In this document: positions 19,201-27,490 of the stretch, one piece after another
Layout: the number at the start of each line of letters is the position of its first letter
Numbering within the stretch: the first letter of the stretch is position 1
Position numbers and translations under genes: made by a program
The notes under the pieces: model-generated
Told to the model about the DNA's origin: nothing
The model's database searches: none
The model's input: the letters and a program-made list of their open reading frames with translations, nothing else
DNA from: Salegentibacter_A chungangensis
Lineage (GTDB): Bacteria > Bacteroidota > Bacteroidia > Flavobacteriales > Flavobacteriaceae
DNA length: 64,000 nucleotides
Assembly (NCBI RefSeq): GCF_042678405.1
Contig: NZ_JBHTLI010000001.1
Location: 496,001-560,000, forward strand
Direction: 5' to 3'

Positions 19201-20146
19201 GAATATCGCAGAGAAGACGGGCGGAGAAATCTCCTTTGTTAGTGAAGAAAATAAGGGGACCACTTTTACGGTCTTTCTTAAGAACATGAAAACTGCCTAT
19301 AAAAAATCGGCGATTTTAGAGAAGTCTGAAAGCACCCCAATCAATCTGGCCGAAACAGGGCAACTCACCGAATTCAGTGATAGTAAAATACTGATTGTAG
19401 AAGATAACGACGACCTAAGAAATGAACTGGTGAAGATCCTGGGGAATTATTTTCAGATTTATGAGGCAAAGAATGGCAGGCAGGGACTTGAAATGGCATC
19501 CCAGGTATACCCCGATCTCATCATCACCGATCTTATCATGCCGGTAATGGACGGGCAGGTTATGACCAGGAAGATAAAATCTGATATCAATCTTAATCAT
19601 ATTCCTATCTTTATGTTAACGGTACTCCAGAACCGAAGTCAGAAGTTGGAAAGCCTGGAACATGGGGTCTCAGAATATCTCGAAAAGCCCATAGATATCA
19701 ACTTATTGATCGCTAAAATCTTCAACTCGCTTAACTGGCAGAAAAAACTTCAGAAGAGATATCAGGAAGAATCGGAGCTGGAAACCGCGGTAAAATTCAG
19801 GAATGAAAGCGATGAAAAATTCATCAAGGAAATTGAAGCATATATTCTGGAAAAAATAAGAGACGAGAGCTTTTCTGTACATGATATCTGTGAAAAGTTC
19901 AATATGAGCCGTACTTCGCTGTATATGAAACTGAAAAACCTGATAGACCTTTCTCCTCAGGACCTTATTATTAATACAAGGTTAAAATTCTCGAAAAACC
20001 TGCTTATCAATACCAGGAAGAATATTAAGGAGGTGGCATACGAATCCGGTTTCAGCAACCCAAAATACTTCAGCACCTCCTTCAAGAAGTTTTACCATCT
20101 CACCCCAAGTCAATACCGAACCAGGATAAAATCTAAAATTGAATAG
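16250..20146 (+). CDS. hybrid two-component system regulator (HTCS), PUL sensor and activator
   Basis: A 1298-residue one-protein signalling chain. A signal peptide precedes a periplasmic beta-propeller of Reg_prop repeats at about 20-670 (NIWMASEEGVIRYN, RIWFGTKKGISIFD). Next come a Y_Y_Y domain at about 680-760, a transmembrane helix at about 765-790, a histidine kinase with NLTHEIRTPLA (His804) and the ATP site GTGLGLMLVKNIA, a receiver with IITDLIMPVMDG (Asp1094), and a C-terminal AraC helix-turn-helix (SVHDICEKFNMSRTSLYMKL). Such proteins bind PUL-derived oligosaccharides in the periplasm and activate their locus. The start is TTG at 16250. It sits just upstream of susC and downstream of the fucosidase/sulfatase genes. 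Phased AAACCTC-like repeats at both flanking promoters are the likely targets. Confidence 0.95.
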   Translation: MKKILLILFFWSTCITAQQQFRFKKLSFEEGVSQSIVYAISQDSIGNIWMASEEGVIRYNSKNSETYNKYDGLPDEFGTRIRTIFIDSGNKVWIGGENGIAYFDEGENDFKKIELSGNLQPSLVKFFAEDEDGNLWVGCFNGLWKLTHKGDNTQVKRVQNLPNVQTVHYINNSILAGTDSGLYRIDTQTGEIVKLTGLNKDYSVTDLARLNDTTFIIGTRRNGIILTDNDFNFKRNIDLPTGLRDFPVFDLIVQGDKVYIATDGAGLIVTNRVFEQFEIFQSDEDDLNSISSNGIYDIHIGRENILWIATYGGGVNYYNPTSNNFSVYRHIINEPNSLSNNFVRAIAEDDKERIWFGTKKGISIFDKKTGAWKYLPNLKETGNTTFSEIILALEPDGENMWVGTYDSGAYKVSTKDLATKHFSSQELPSFGLNKIYDIYRDKTGDIWFGGIDGELTQLKENGQVFTFNINQVKHIISGPGNTILIAGRNGVHQLDPESGRITQFTKLTPGNNQFDYFTINAIASYDENQLLVGTNGGGLLIYNTEDQSIRGLNKAKGMPSDIIQGILIGDENEIWASTTSGLVNLDLKANDTLIRVYDESDGLSGTEFNYGSFKKLKGGLMAFGGTRGATVFNPSKIQEANMEPKIFFEDFSLANSSANEEHNPLKKSINVTDKIDLKYNQNSFSFRFVGVLHNGSSKIRYSWKLEGFEEEWTEPSTLNVASYTNMGPGNYTFKVKAANRMGEFGPPREINIEIHSPWYSSPLAILVYVILLAGVFLLVVYVTSAFVNKKNAEQQVDFYNNLTHEIRTPLAILMSSLDNYSRNRSDDQNNTRLKGTIKRLNSLFEQMLTYQKSTTGDSYRDVDAIAPQAHIAELAEDFEPMLEERHLEIEFNNEWNEELFYFNKEDFDKVIFNLISNAIKYSFDNEKITLKTSKKDEFLKITITDKGIGIPKDQQKNILRRFYRARNVVNSQKPGTGLGLMLVKNIAEKTGGEISFVSEENKGTTFTVFLKNMKTAYKKSAILEKSESTPINLAETGQLTEFSDSKILIVEDNDDLRNELVKILGNYFQIYEAKNGRQGLEMASQVYPDLIITDLIMPVMDGQVMTRKIKSDINLNHIPIFMLTVLQNRSQKLESLEHGVSEYLEKPIDINLLIAKIFNSLNWQKKLQKRYQEESELETAVKFRNESDEKFIKEIEAYILEKIRDESFSVHDICEKFNMSRTSLYMKLKNLIDLSPQDLIINTRLKFSKNLLINTRKNIKEVAYESGFSNPKYFSTSFKKFYHLTPSQYRTRIKSKIE

Positions 20147-20202
20147 CCTTTATTAGGTTCTGAATTATCTGCCTGAAAAATTTCGTTTTTCGCACAAAAT
20201 AA

Positions 20203-20240
20203 GAGGTTTAATTGTTAAAATAGTAGGTTTTAGACGGTTT
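20203..20240 (-). promoter_or_regulatory. candidate operator of the hybrid regulator, susC promoter
   Basis: GAGGTTT (20203-20209), TAGGTTT (20224-20230) and ACGGTTT (20234-20240) are complements of AAACCTC-like heptamers, again 21 and 10 bp apart. An extra AAACCTT on the top strand at 20243-20249 makes an inverted repeat with the middle copy. A weak -7 box (TAATTTAG) is at 20290-20297. Orientation relative to the gene is opposite to the copy before GH29. Confidence 0.4.
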
Positions 20241-20322
20241 TTAAACCTTTTTAGATATTATTCAGACTTAAATTACACCCTTCATAGACTAATTTAGTGC
20301 TATCGAATTAACATAAATCGTG

Positions 20323-23300
20323 ATGATAAAACAAAAATACCTTTTACTTCTGCTTTTTGTATGTCTTAACTCAATCGTTGTAGCCCAGCAAAAAATTACG
20401 GGGACTATTATTGATGAAAATAATATTCCACTTACGGGTGCAACCATTTTTGAGAAAGGCACTTCAAATGGAGCAGCAGCTGATTTTGATGGCGAATATG
20501 AAATTACCGTGAGTAATTCTGATGCTATTCTTGTTTTCAACTTTCTTGGTTATGAACAAAAGGAGGTCCCTGTAAACAATCAATCTGTAATAGACGTTCA
20601 AATGGCACCCGCTGCCGAGAGCCTGGATCGAGTGGTGGTGGTAGGTTATGGTGAACAAACCAGGGGACAGGTTACGGGTTCTATTACATCTCTTGAGCCA
20701 AGCGATGAAGAACTCGAAAATTCCAACTCGGTAGAAGACTATATTCAGGGTAGAGCTTCGGGGGTTTACGTTAGTTCGAATGGTTTTGAGCCCGGAGCTC
20801 CTACCTCTATTAAAATTAGAGGTACCAACAGTCTTACGGGAAACTCCCAGCCTCTTTACGTAATAGACGGGATCATCGTGAACTCTGCTACAGAAGATGT
20901 TGCAGATCCTTTGACCGGGGGGAGCAGTTATTTGTCTCCACAGGCCGGGATTACTGGCTTGAATCCGAGAGATATTGAAAGTGTGGAAATCTTAAAGGAT
21001 GCTTCCGCTACCGCCATTTACGGTTCCCGTGGATCTAACGGGGTGGTGATCATTACTACTAAACAAGGGGAAGAAGGGAATGCTAAATTTGAGTTCAGCA
21101 TTCAGTCCAGGTTTGGAAGCATAGTAAATGACATTGATGTTCTCGGGTCAGACGATTATATCGCCTACCAGAATGAATATCGTGAACTACAAGGCTTTAG
21201 TCCGAACTTCTATATATATGAAGATGGCAGTGTTGCCGAATTTCAGAACAGTGAGGATTATATGATCGCAAATTCGGCCCTTATTCCGCGACTTGTTCCT
21301 GTAAACTGGAGCGATTATACTTACCAGAACTCTCTTAGCAATACCTACAGGCTTTCGGTTAGCGGGGGCTCAGAGACCACAAAATATTATATTTCCGGGG
21401 GGTATACCGAGAATGAGGGTATCGTACCTCGAACTTATGCAAGGACCGGAGATTTTAACCTGAACCTGGTTCAGGATCTGAATGAAAAAACAAAATTAAG
21501 AACCAAGATATCAGCCTCTTTAAGCAAGAATTCTGCTTCTAAGGGTACCGACAATCTTGGGGGTACCAATAACAACCTTATAAGAAATATTTATTCTGCC
21601 GCGCCTTTTTTTGGGGTGCAGTCCAACCGGCCCGATGAGGTAGGTAGTGCCGACCTGGAAAATGTATTTGAAGGTCCACTCGCCTGGCTTCAGGATTATG
21701 ATGATTTTGCCAATGAGTTCAGAACCCTTGCCAGGGTTAAACTGGACTGGAAGTTTGCTAAGAATTTCACCTATTCCCTGAATCTGGGAGGTGATTACCG
21801 CTATAAGGACAGGTCTATCTATTACGGGCTTAACTTAAGAAGAGGTGTTGAAGTTGGTGGTGAAGCCGGTTACAGTGAGTTAAAGCGGTTTAAGTACAAT
21901 ATTGATAATATCATAGAATATAAGAACCGCAGCCTGAAGGGAGGTCACAACCTTGACGCAATGGCAGGTTTTATAGTTGATAGTAAATCTATAGAAAGAA
22001 ACTCCATTAACGGTACCGGATTCCCTTTACAGGATCTTAGAGGAGACGGACTTTCCAACGCAAGTATTTATCAAAGGTATTTTCTGGGGAAAGAAGAAGA
22101 ACTTATACTCTCTGCTATTAGCCGTATCTCCTATAATTATAAATGGAAATATTTGATCAACTTCAGTTTCAGGGCAGATGGAAGTTCCAACTTTTCCAAA
22201 GGTAACCGCTGGGGTTATTTCCCTGCTGTGGGGGTGGCCTGGAGAGCTGAAAAAGAAAAATTCCTTAAGAACAGCGAAACCATTTCCCAGCTTAAGTTAA
22301 GGCTTGGATGGGGGTTAACGGGTAACCAGAACATTAATCCATATTCCTTTTTTGCGAGTTACGTGACTCCATCTACGGTTTATGCTGATGGTAACGAGGC
22401 AGTCCCAACCACCGTTCCGGGTAACCTGGTTAACCCCGAACTTACCTGGGAAACTACCAGCCAGTATAACGCCGGGATAGATTTTGGAATACTTGATGAC
22501 CGCTTTAGCTTTACCGCAGATGCTTATTATAAAGATATTTATGATCTGTTGATCTATTTCCCTCTTCCCGGATCTGCCGGAGGATTTGAGGCCTACCCGG
22601 CCAACCGGGGAGCCCTGGTGAACAAAGGGATCGAGTTTTCTCTAAACGCTGATATCATAGATAATGATGATTTTACCTGGAATTTCTACGGAAATATTTC
22701 TTTTAACCGTAACGAAGTTGGAAATCTGACCAACCTTCCCGTACAGGATTTTGGAACCGAGAGAGGTGCCGGTTTCCTTGGGAATAATATCTCCGGAGGT
22801 AATTACTTTAAGAGTGCCGCCAATATCTTCCTTGAAGGAAGACCCGCAGCAGTATTCTTTGGGTATGAGACCAATGGCATCATCAACAACGAAGAAGAAC
22901 TGGCTAATGCCGTGCCGTTTAACGGTGTAGAGCCACAGCTTGGAGATGTCTATATGGTAGACCAGAATGGAGATGGAATCGTAAACGATCAGGACAGAAC
23001 CATTATTGGTGATCCTAATCCTGACTATAACTTTGGGATAGGGTCTTCTATCAAATATAAGAACTGGTCACTGAATGTGCTCTTTAACGGAGTTCAGGGG
23101 ATGGATATAGCCAATGCAAACCTTCAGAGAACAGATTATGCAGAGACCAACTCAAACAATATCAGGCCTAACGCCTATTTTGATGCGTGGAGACCAGATA
23201 ATCCTGATGCACAGTATCCAAGGGTTGGCTATGATCTTGTAACCGATATAGATTTTACAGATCGCCTTGTTGAAGATGCAAGTTTTGTAAGGTTAAGTAA

Positions 23301-23517
23301 TTTGTCTCTTAGTTACCAGATCCCTCTAAAGGAGGACTCCTTTATAAACAGCGCTAATATTTCAGTTTCCGGTCGTAATCTGGCCCTTTGGACAGATTAT
23401 ACAGGATTCGATCCTGAGGTTGAGAGTTACTCTTATGACCCCTTACGAGTAGGGGTAGACAGGAACTCTTTCCCTAACCAGCGCACCTATTCCATTGGCT
23501 TAAATGTAAGCTTCTAA
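20323..23517 (+). CDS. SusC/RagA-like TonB-dependent outer-membrane transporter
   Basis: A 1064-residue protein importing oligosaccharides with its SusD lid. A signal peptide (ending VVAQQ) is followed by a carboxypeptidase-regulatory-like domain at about 23-100 (ITGTIIDENNIPLTGATIFE), the SusC-type TonB/plug junction VVVVGYGEQTRGQVTGSI, and a plug with IKIRGTNSLTG and ESVEILKDASATAIYGSRG. A 22-strand-type barrel ends in an aromatic residue (LNVSF). A GTG one codon upstream is also possible; the ATG at 20323 is preferred. It is the first gene of the main PUL operon, 11 nt before susD. Confidence 0.96.
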   Translation: MIKQKYLLLLLFVCLNSIVVAQQKITGTIIDENNIPLTGATIFEKGTSNGAAADFDGEYEITVSNSDAILVFNFLGYEQKEVPVNNQSVIDVQMAPAAESLDRVVVVGYGEQTRGQVTGSITSLEPSDEELENSNSVEDYIQGRASGVYVSSNGFEPGAPTSIKIRGTNSLTGNSQPLYVIDGIIVNSATEDVADPLTGGSSYLSPQAGITGLNPRDIESVEILKDASATAIYGSRGSNGVVIITTKQGEEGNAKFEFSIQSRFGSIVNDIDVLGSDDYIAYQNEYRELQGFSPNFYIYEDGSVAEFQNSEDYMIANSALIPRLVPVNWSDYTYQNSLSNTYRLSVSGGSETTKYYISGGYTENEGIVPRTYARTGDFNLNLVQDLNEKTKLRTKISASLSKNSASKGTDNLGGTNNNLIRNIYSAAPFFGVQSNRPDEVGSADLENVFEGPLAWLQDYDDFANEFRTLARVKLDWKFAKNFTYSLNLGGDYRYKDRSIYYGLNLRRGVEVGGEAGYSELKRFKYNIDNIIEYKNRSLKGGHNLDAMAGFIVDSKSIERNSINGTGFPLQDLRGDGLSNASIYQRYFLGKEEELILSAISRISYNYKWKYLINFSFRADGSSNFSKGNRWGYFPAVGVAWRAEKEKFLKNSETISQLKLRLGWGLTGNQNINPYSFFASYVTPSTVYADGNEAVPTTVPGNLVNPELTWETTSQYNAGIDFGILDDRFSFTADAYYKDIYDLLIYFPLPGSAGGFEAYPANRGALVNKGIEFSLNADIIDNDDFTWNFYGNISFNRNEVGNLTNLPVQDFGTERGAGFLGNNISGGNYFKSAANIFLEGRPAAVFFGYETNGIINNEEELANAVPFNGVEPQLGDVYMVDQNGDGIVNDQDRTIIGDPNPDYNFGIGSSIKYKNWSLNVLFNGVQGMDIANANLQRTDYAETNSNNIRPNAYFDAWRPDNPDAQYPRVGYDLVTDIDFTDRLVEDASFVRLSNLSLSYQIPLKEDSFINSANISVSGRNLALWTDYTGFDPEVESYSYDPLRVGVDRNSFPNQRTYSIGLNVSF

Positions 23518-23527
23518 AGACCTGAAA

Positions 23528-25135
23528 ATGATGAAAACTGAAATTATGAAAAATATAGATAACCAAAATATACTTAGATCAATGACAATTTTCTCCAGTA
23601 GAATTATATGGATTTGTCTTCTAGGGAGCTTTTTATTCATTGGATGTTCTGATGAACTTGAAAAAGAGCCGGAGACAAATTTTGCCGAAAGTCAGGTTTT
23701 CACCACTGAAGAAGGAGTGGAGACGGCTGTGAACGGAATTTACCTGGCTATTTCCAGCGGAGCTTACCACGGTTCGGCCTATCACGGTTTAGTAGCACCG
23801 GTTTCGGGAAAATTCTATTCTCAACAAGGCTCCAGTGAAGACGCCACCCGGTTGGAAACCTCTCCTTCCAATATCTGGCTTGTTAGAATGTGGCCACAGA
23901 TGTATTCGGCTATAAATAACGCCAATTTAGTTATCGCTAATCTGGAAGACCAGAATCTGTCGCTGAGCAACAGGGAGGCCGCGCTTGGAAATGCCTATTT
24001 TGCAAGGGCTGTGGTTTATTTTGACCTGGTGAGATTTTTCGGGGCGGTGCCCTTAAGAACCACTCCGGTAAATGATGATGAACTTTATTTACCCCGTACC
24101 CCTGTAGATGAAGTTTATGCGCAAATTATTAATGATTTTGAGAAAGCGGAAGAGTTACTCCCTGAAAATCCTGCGTACGAGGGCAGGCCAAAAAAATATG
24201 CTGCAAATGCATTCCTGGCCAAAGTGTACCTGACACGTGCAAGTGGACCAGATGGAGATCCTTCCTTCTATAGTAAGGCCAAGGAAGAGGCCTTGAAGGT
24301 TGTTGGGAAGTACAGCCTGGTGCCTACCTATGCAGAGCTTTTTGATATCGACAATGAAAATACCAGTGAATCTATCTTTGAACTTCAGTATGGACATACC
24401 GGCGCTATTCGTAATTCTGAAGCGGCCAGGAGCTATACCCCAAGTAATTCAGCCTTTGTGCCGGGTACCATCAGGACATTCGGGCGTTATAAGCCTAATA
24501 AGGAGACGTATTCCAATCACGCGGAACAATATCCCGGAGACCCCAGGATAGATGCGACCTTTATTTATAACTCCTATCCCCTAAGCAATGGCGGTGAGGA
24601 AGAAGTGTACCCTGTTCAGGTGAACGGAAATGACGGTTTTCCTTACATAAGAAAATACCTTGACCCAACATATAACGGAACCACAACCAAAAGAAACTTC
24701 TTAAAACTAAGGTATGCAGATGTTTTATTGATGCTGGCTGAGATTGAGAACGAACTCAACGGGCCGGGAAGTGCATATCAGTATGTGAACCAAGTACTGG
24801 CCAGGGCCCGTAATACCGGGAATGGTATGGCCGATGAACCTGCCGATTGGGGGGGTATGACCCAGGATGAATTCCGAAAAAGGATCCTTAAGGAAAGACA
24901 ATACGAAATGCTTGGTGAGGGACACGAATGGTTTGACACCCGAAGAAATGGGTATCAGTACCTGTTAAACGAAGTGGTCCTGCTTCATAACAATTTTATA
25001 GACAGCCTTAGTAATGAGTATCCTAGATTAAGGGATTATATCTATCCAGATGATTCAAAGAACATGCTCTTGCCAATCCCTTTTAACGAGATAAGTCGTA
25101 ATCCGGAAATTAACGAACAGAATCCTGGATATTAA
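23528..25135 (+). CDS. SusD/RagB-like surface glycan-binding lipoprotein
   Basis: A 535-residue partner of the SusC upstream. The hydrophobic stretch IWICLLGSFLFIGC ends in a lipobox, and the mature start CSDELEKEPE is acidic, as in surface-exposed flavobacterial lipoproteins. Residues about 100-330 show the tetratricopeptide-like helices of SusD (GNAYFARAVVYFDLVRFFG) and the C-terminus has the family blocks FLKLRYADVLLMLAE and ERQYEMLGEGHEWFDTRR. Start choice is uncertain: in-frame ATGs at 23528, 23546 and 23582 all keep the lipobox. Confidence 0.94.
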   Translation: MMKTEIMKNIDNQNILRSMTIFSSRIIWICLLGSFLFIGCSDELEKEPETNFAESQVFTTEEGVETAVNGIYLAISSGAYHGSAYHGLVAPVSGKFYSQQGSSEDATRLETSPSNIWLVRMWPQMYSAINNANLVIANLEDQNLSLSNREAALGNAYFARAVVYFDLVRFFGAVPLRTTPVNDDELYLPRTPVDEVYAQIINDFEKAEELLPENPAYEGRPKKYAANAFLAKVYLTRASGPDGDPSFYSKAKEEALKVVGKYSLVPTYAELFDIDNENTSESIFELQYGHTGAIRNSEAARSYTPSNSAFVPGTIRTFGRYKPNKETYSNHAEQYPGDPRIDATFIYNSYPLSNGGEEEVYPVQVNGNDGFPYIRKYLDPTYNGTTTKRNFLKLRYADVLLMLAEIENELNGPGSAYQYVNQVLARARNTGNGMADEPADWGGMTQDEFRKRILKERQYEMLGEGHEWFDTRRNGYQYLLNEVVLLHNNFIDSLSNEYPRLRDYIYPDDSKNMLLPIPFNEISRNPEINEQNPGY

Positions 25136-25157
25136 ATAAAAATAGAAGTTTCGAAGA

Positions 25158-27488
25158 ATGGATCTTAACAAAATAATTATACTGTTTTTTGCTATAGTAA
25201 TTTCTCCCCTTAAATCTCCTGCACAGGAACTTCCCTATCAGGATGCCTCTTTGAGTGTTGAAGAACGACTCAACGACCTGATGAGCCGGATGACACTTGA
25301 GGAAAAGGCGGGGCAAATGTGCCAGTATGTGGGTATTGAGCATATGTTGAAGGCCAGCGGGAATCTTACAGAGGAGGAAATGAAAAAAAGTGATGCCCAG
25401 GGTTTTTATCCGGGCATCGATGCCGAAGATATGCGTGAGCTGGTAAGAGAGGGGAAGATTGGATCTTTTTTACACGTGCTTCACGCTGAAGAAGCCAACA
25501 AGCTTCAAAAACTTGCCAAAGAATCCCGCCTTGGAATTCCATTATTGATAGGTATTGATGCTATCCACGGGGATGCCCTGGTGGAAGGGACAACTGTTTA
25601 TCCGTCGCCTATTTCCCAGGCAGCCACTTGGAATGACAAGCTGCAGTTCAAAGCCAGTCAGCAAACTGCAAAAGAAATGAGGGCTACCGGAAGCCACTGG
25701 TCTTTTACACCAAATATCGACGTGCTTCGTGACCCCAGATGGGGAAGAACAGGAGAGACCTTTGGAGAAGATCCTTACCTGGTAGGAAATATGGGGGTAG
25801 CTACCATAAAAGGGCTTCAGTCTGATAGCTTCGGGCCTGCAAATGTTATCGCCTGTGCCAAGCATTTGATTGCCGGAAGCCAGTCGGTTAACGGGATCAA
25901 TTCGGCTCCAACCGATGTTTCGAAAAGAACGCTTTACGAGGTATTCCTTCCACCCTACCGAAGAGCTATACAGGAAGCCAATGTTTTTTCAATAATGGCG
26001 GCCCATAACGAAGTAAACGGAATTCCCGCACACATGCATAAGGCTTTGATGACCGATCTGCTTCGTGAGGAATGGGGCTTTGAAGGATTTTATGTGAGCG
26101 ACTGGAACGATGTGTCACGCATCTATTCCCTACATAAGGTAGCAGAAAGTTTTCAGAGAGCTTCTGAACTTGCTGTGTCTGCCGGCCTGGATATGCATAT
26201 GCACGGCCCTGAATTTTTTGACCACGTTGTGGAAGGCGTGAAAAATGGAAGTATCCCTTCAGAAAGAGTAGAGCAGGCTTGCAGGGCTATCCTGGAGGCT
26301 AAATTTAGACTTGGCCTTTTTGAAGAGGCACTGGTTGAGGAAAGTGAGGTTGCTGGTGAATTATATACACCCGAACATCAGGCCACCGCACTGCAGCAGG
26401 CAAGAGAAGCGATGACCCTGCTTAGAAATGATAATATTTTACCCCTTCAAGGTTCCGGAAAAAAGCTTTTTATCACCGGTCCTAATGCGAATAATATGAC
26501 CACGCTGGGTGACTGGGCCTCTCCCCAGCCTGAAGATAAATTTATAACCGTCTATGAAGGGATTAAAGAACTGGCCGAGAGCAAAGGGCATTCGGTAGAC
26601 TACTTTGATATAGGAGAACGCTCTAAGGAGATCACCCAAGCTATGATTGAAAATGCCGCTGAAAAGGCCGGAGCTGCAGATGTTGCTGTTCTGGTACTGG
26701 GAGAGAACTCTTTCCGTCACGACTGGCCGAATAAAACAACCGGTGAGAATATAGACAGGGCCTCTCTTCAGCTATCAGGAAATCAGCTGGAACTCGCGAA
26801 GGCAATTCATAAGGCGGGCAAACCTGTTATTGTGGTATATGTTAGCGGTAGTCCTATTTCAGAACCCTGGCTTCAGCAGAATGCCAGGGCGATATTAAAT
26901 GCCTGGGAGCCGGGAAGTTTTGGTGGACAGGCCGTGGCTGAAGTGCTTTTTGGGGATTATAATCCGGGAGGAAAACTTCCACTAACGGTTCCAATGTCGG
27001 TAGGCCAGCTTCAGATGGTATATAATCACAAGCCTTCTACGTACAAACATAAATATCATGGAACGCCGAAGAAGCCGCTTTACCCATTTGGGTACGGATT
27101 GAGTTATACTTCTTTTGAAATATCACAGCCCGAAATTTCGGCCACTAAAACCGATTTTTCTACAAAGCCTGTAGTAAGCTTTAAAGTTACGAATACGGGG
27201 AATATGAAGGGTTCAGAGGTAGTACAGTTATACATCAGGGATGATTACAGTATGGTGACCCGGCCCGTAAAAGAACTTAAAGCCTATAAAAGAGTGGAAT
27301 TGGAACCCGGGGAAACAACGGAGGTTGAATTCCGGATCACCCCCGAAAAACTGGCCTTTTATGATATGGATTTCCATCCTGTAGTGGAAGAAGGCGACTT
27401 TACCATAATGCTGGGGAATTCATCGGCAGACAAGGATCTGAAAACCACAAAACTTAGAGTAACTAAAAATATTGAACTAATAGAATAG
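25158..27488 (+). CDS. GH3 family beta-glycosidase (beta-glucosidase/beta-xylosidase type)
   Basis: A 776-residue exported exo-glycosidase. The signal peptide ends SPAQE. The N-terminal barrel includes MTLEEKAGQMCQYV, IGIDAIHGDALVEGTTVYP, KHLIAGSQSVNG and FYVSDWNDV, in which Asp315 is the nucleophile. The C-terminal alpha/beta domain starts near 400 (AMTLLRNDNILPLQ), and a fibronectin-III-like domain closes the protein (GSEVVQLYIRDDYSMVTRPV). Within GH3 it is the BglX type. In this locus, with a GH10 and a CE6 enzyme, beta-xylosidase activity is a fair guess; beta-glucosidase cannot be excluded. It is cotranscribed with susCD. Confidence 0.93.
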   Translation: MDLNKIIILFFAIVISPLKSPAQELPYQDASLSVEERLNDLMSRMTLEEKAGQMCQYVGIEHMLKASGNLTEEEMKKSDAQGFYPGIDAEDMRELVREGKIGSFLHVLHAEEANKLQKLAKESRLGIPLLIGIDAIHGDALVEGTTVYPSPISQAATWNDKLQFKASQQTAKEMRATGSHWSFTPNIDVLRDPRWGRTGETFGEDPYLVGNMGVATIKGLQSDSFGPANVIACAKHLIAGSQSVNGINSAPTDVSKRTLYEVFLPPYRRAIQEANVFSIMAAHNEVNGIPAHMHKALMTDLLREEWGFEGFYVSDWNDVSRIYSLHKVAESFQRASELAVSAGLDMHMHGPEFFDHVVEGVKNGSIPSERVEQACRAILEAKFRLGLFEEALVEESEVAGELYTPEHQATALQQAREAMTLLRNDNILPLQGSGKKLFITGPNANNMTTLGDWASPQPEDKFITVYEGIKELAESKGHSVDYFDIGERSKEITQAMIENAAEKAGAADVAVLVLGENSFRHDWPNKTTGENIDRASLQLSGNQLELAKAIHKAGKPVIVVYVSGSPISEPWLQQNARAILNAWEPGSFGGQAVAEVLFGDYNPGGKLPLTVPMSVGQLQMVYNHKPSTYKHKYHGTPKKPLYPFGYGLSYTSFEISQPEISATKTDFSTKPVVSFKVTNTGNMKGSEVVQLYIRDDYSMVTRPVKELKAYKRVELEPGETTEVEFRITPEKLAFYDMDFHPVVEEGDFTIMLGNSSADKDLKTTKLRVTKNIELIE

Positions 27489-27490
27489 CT

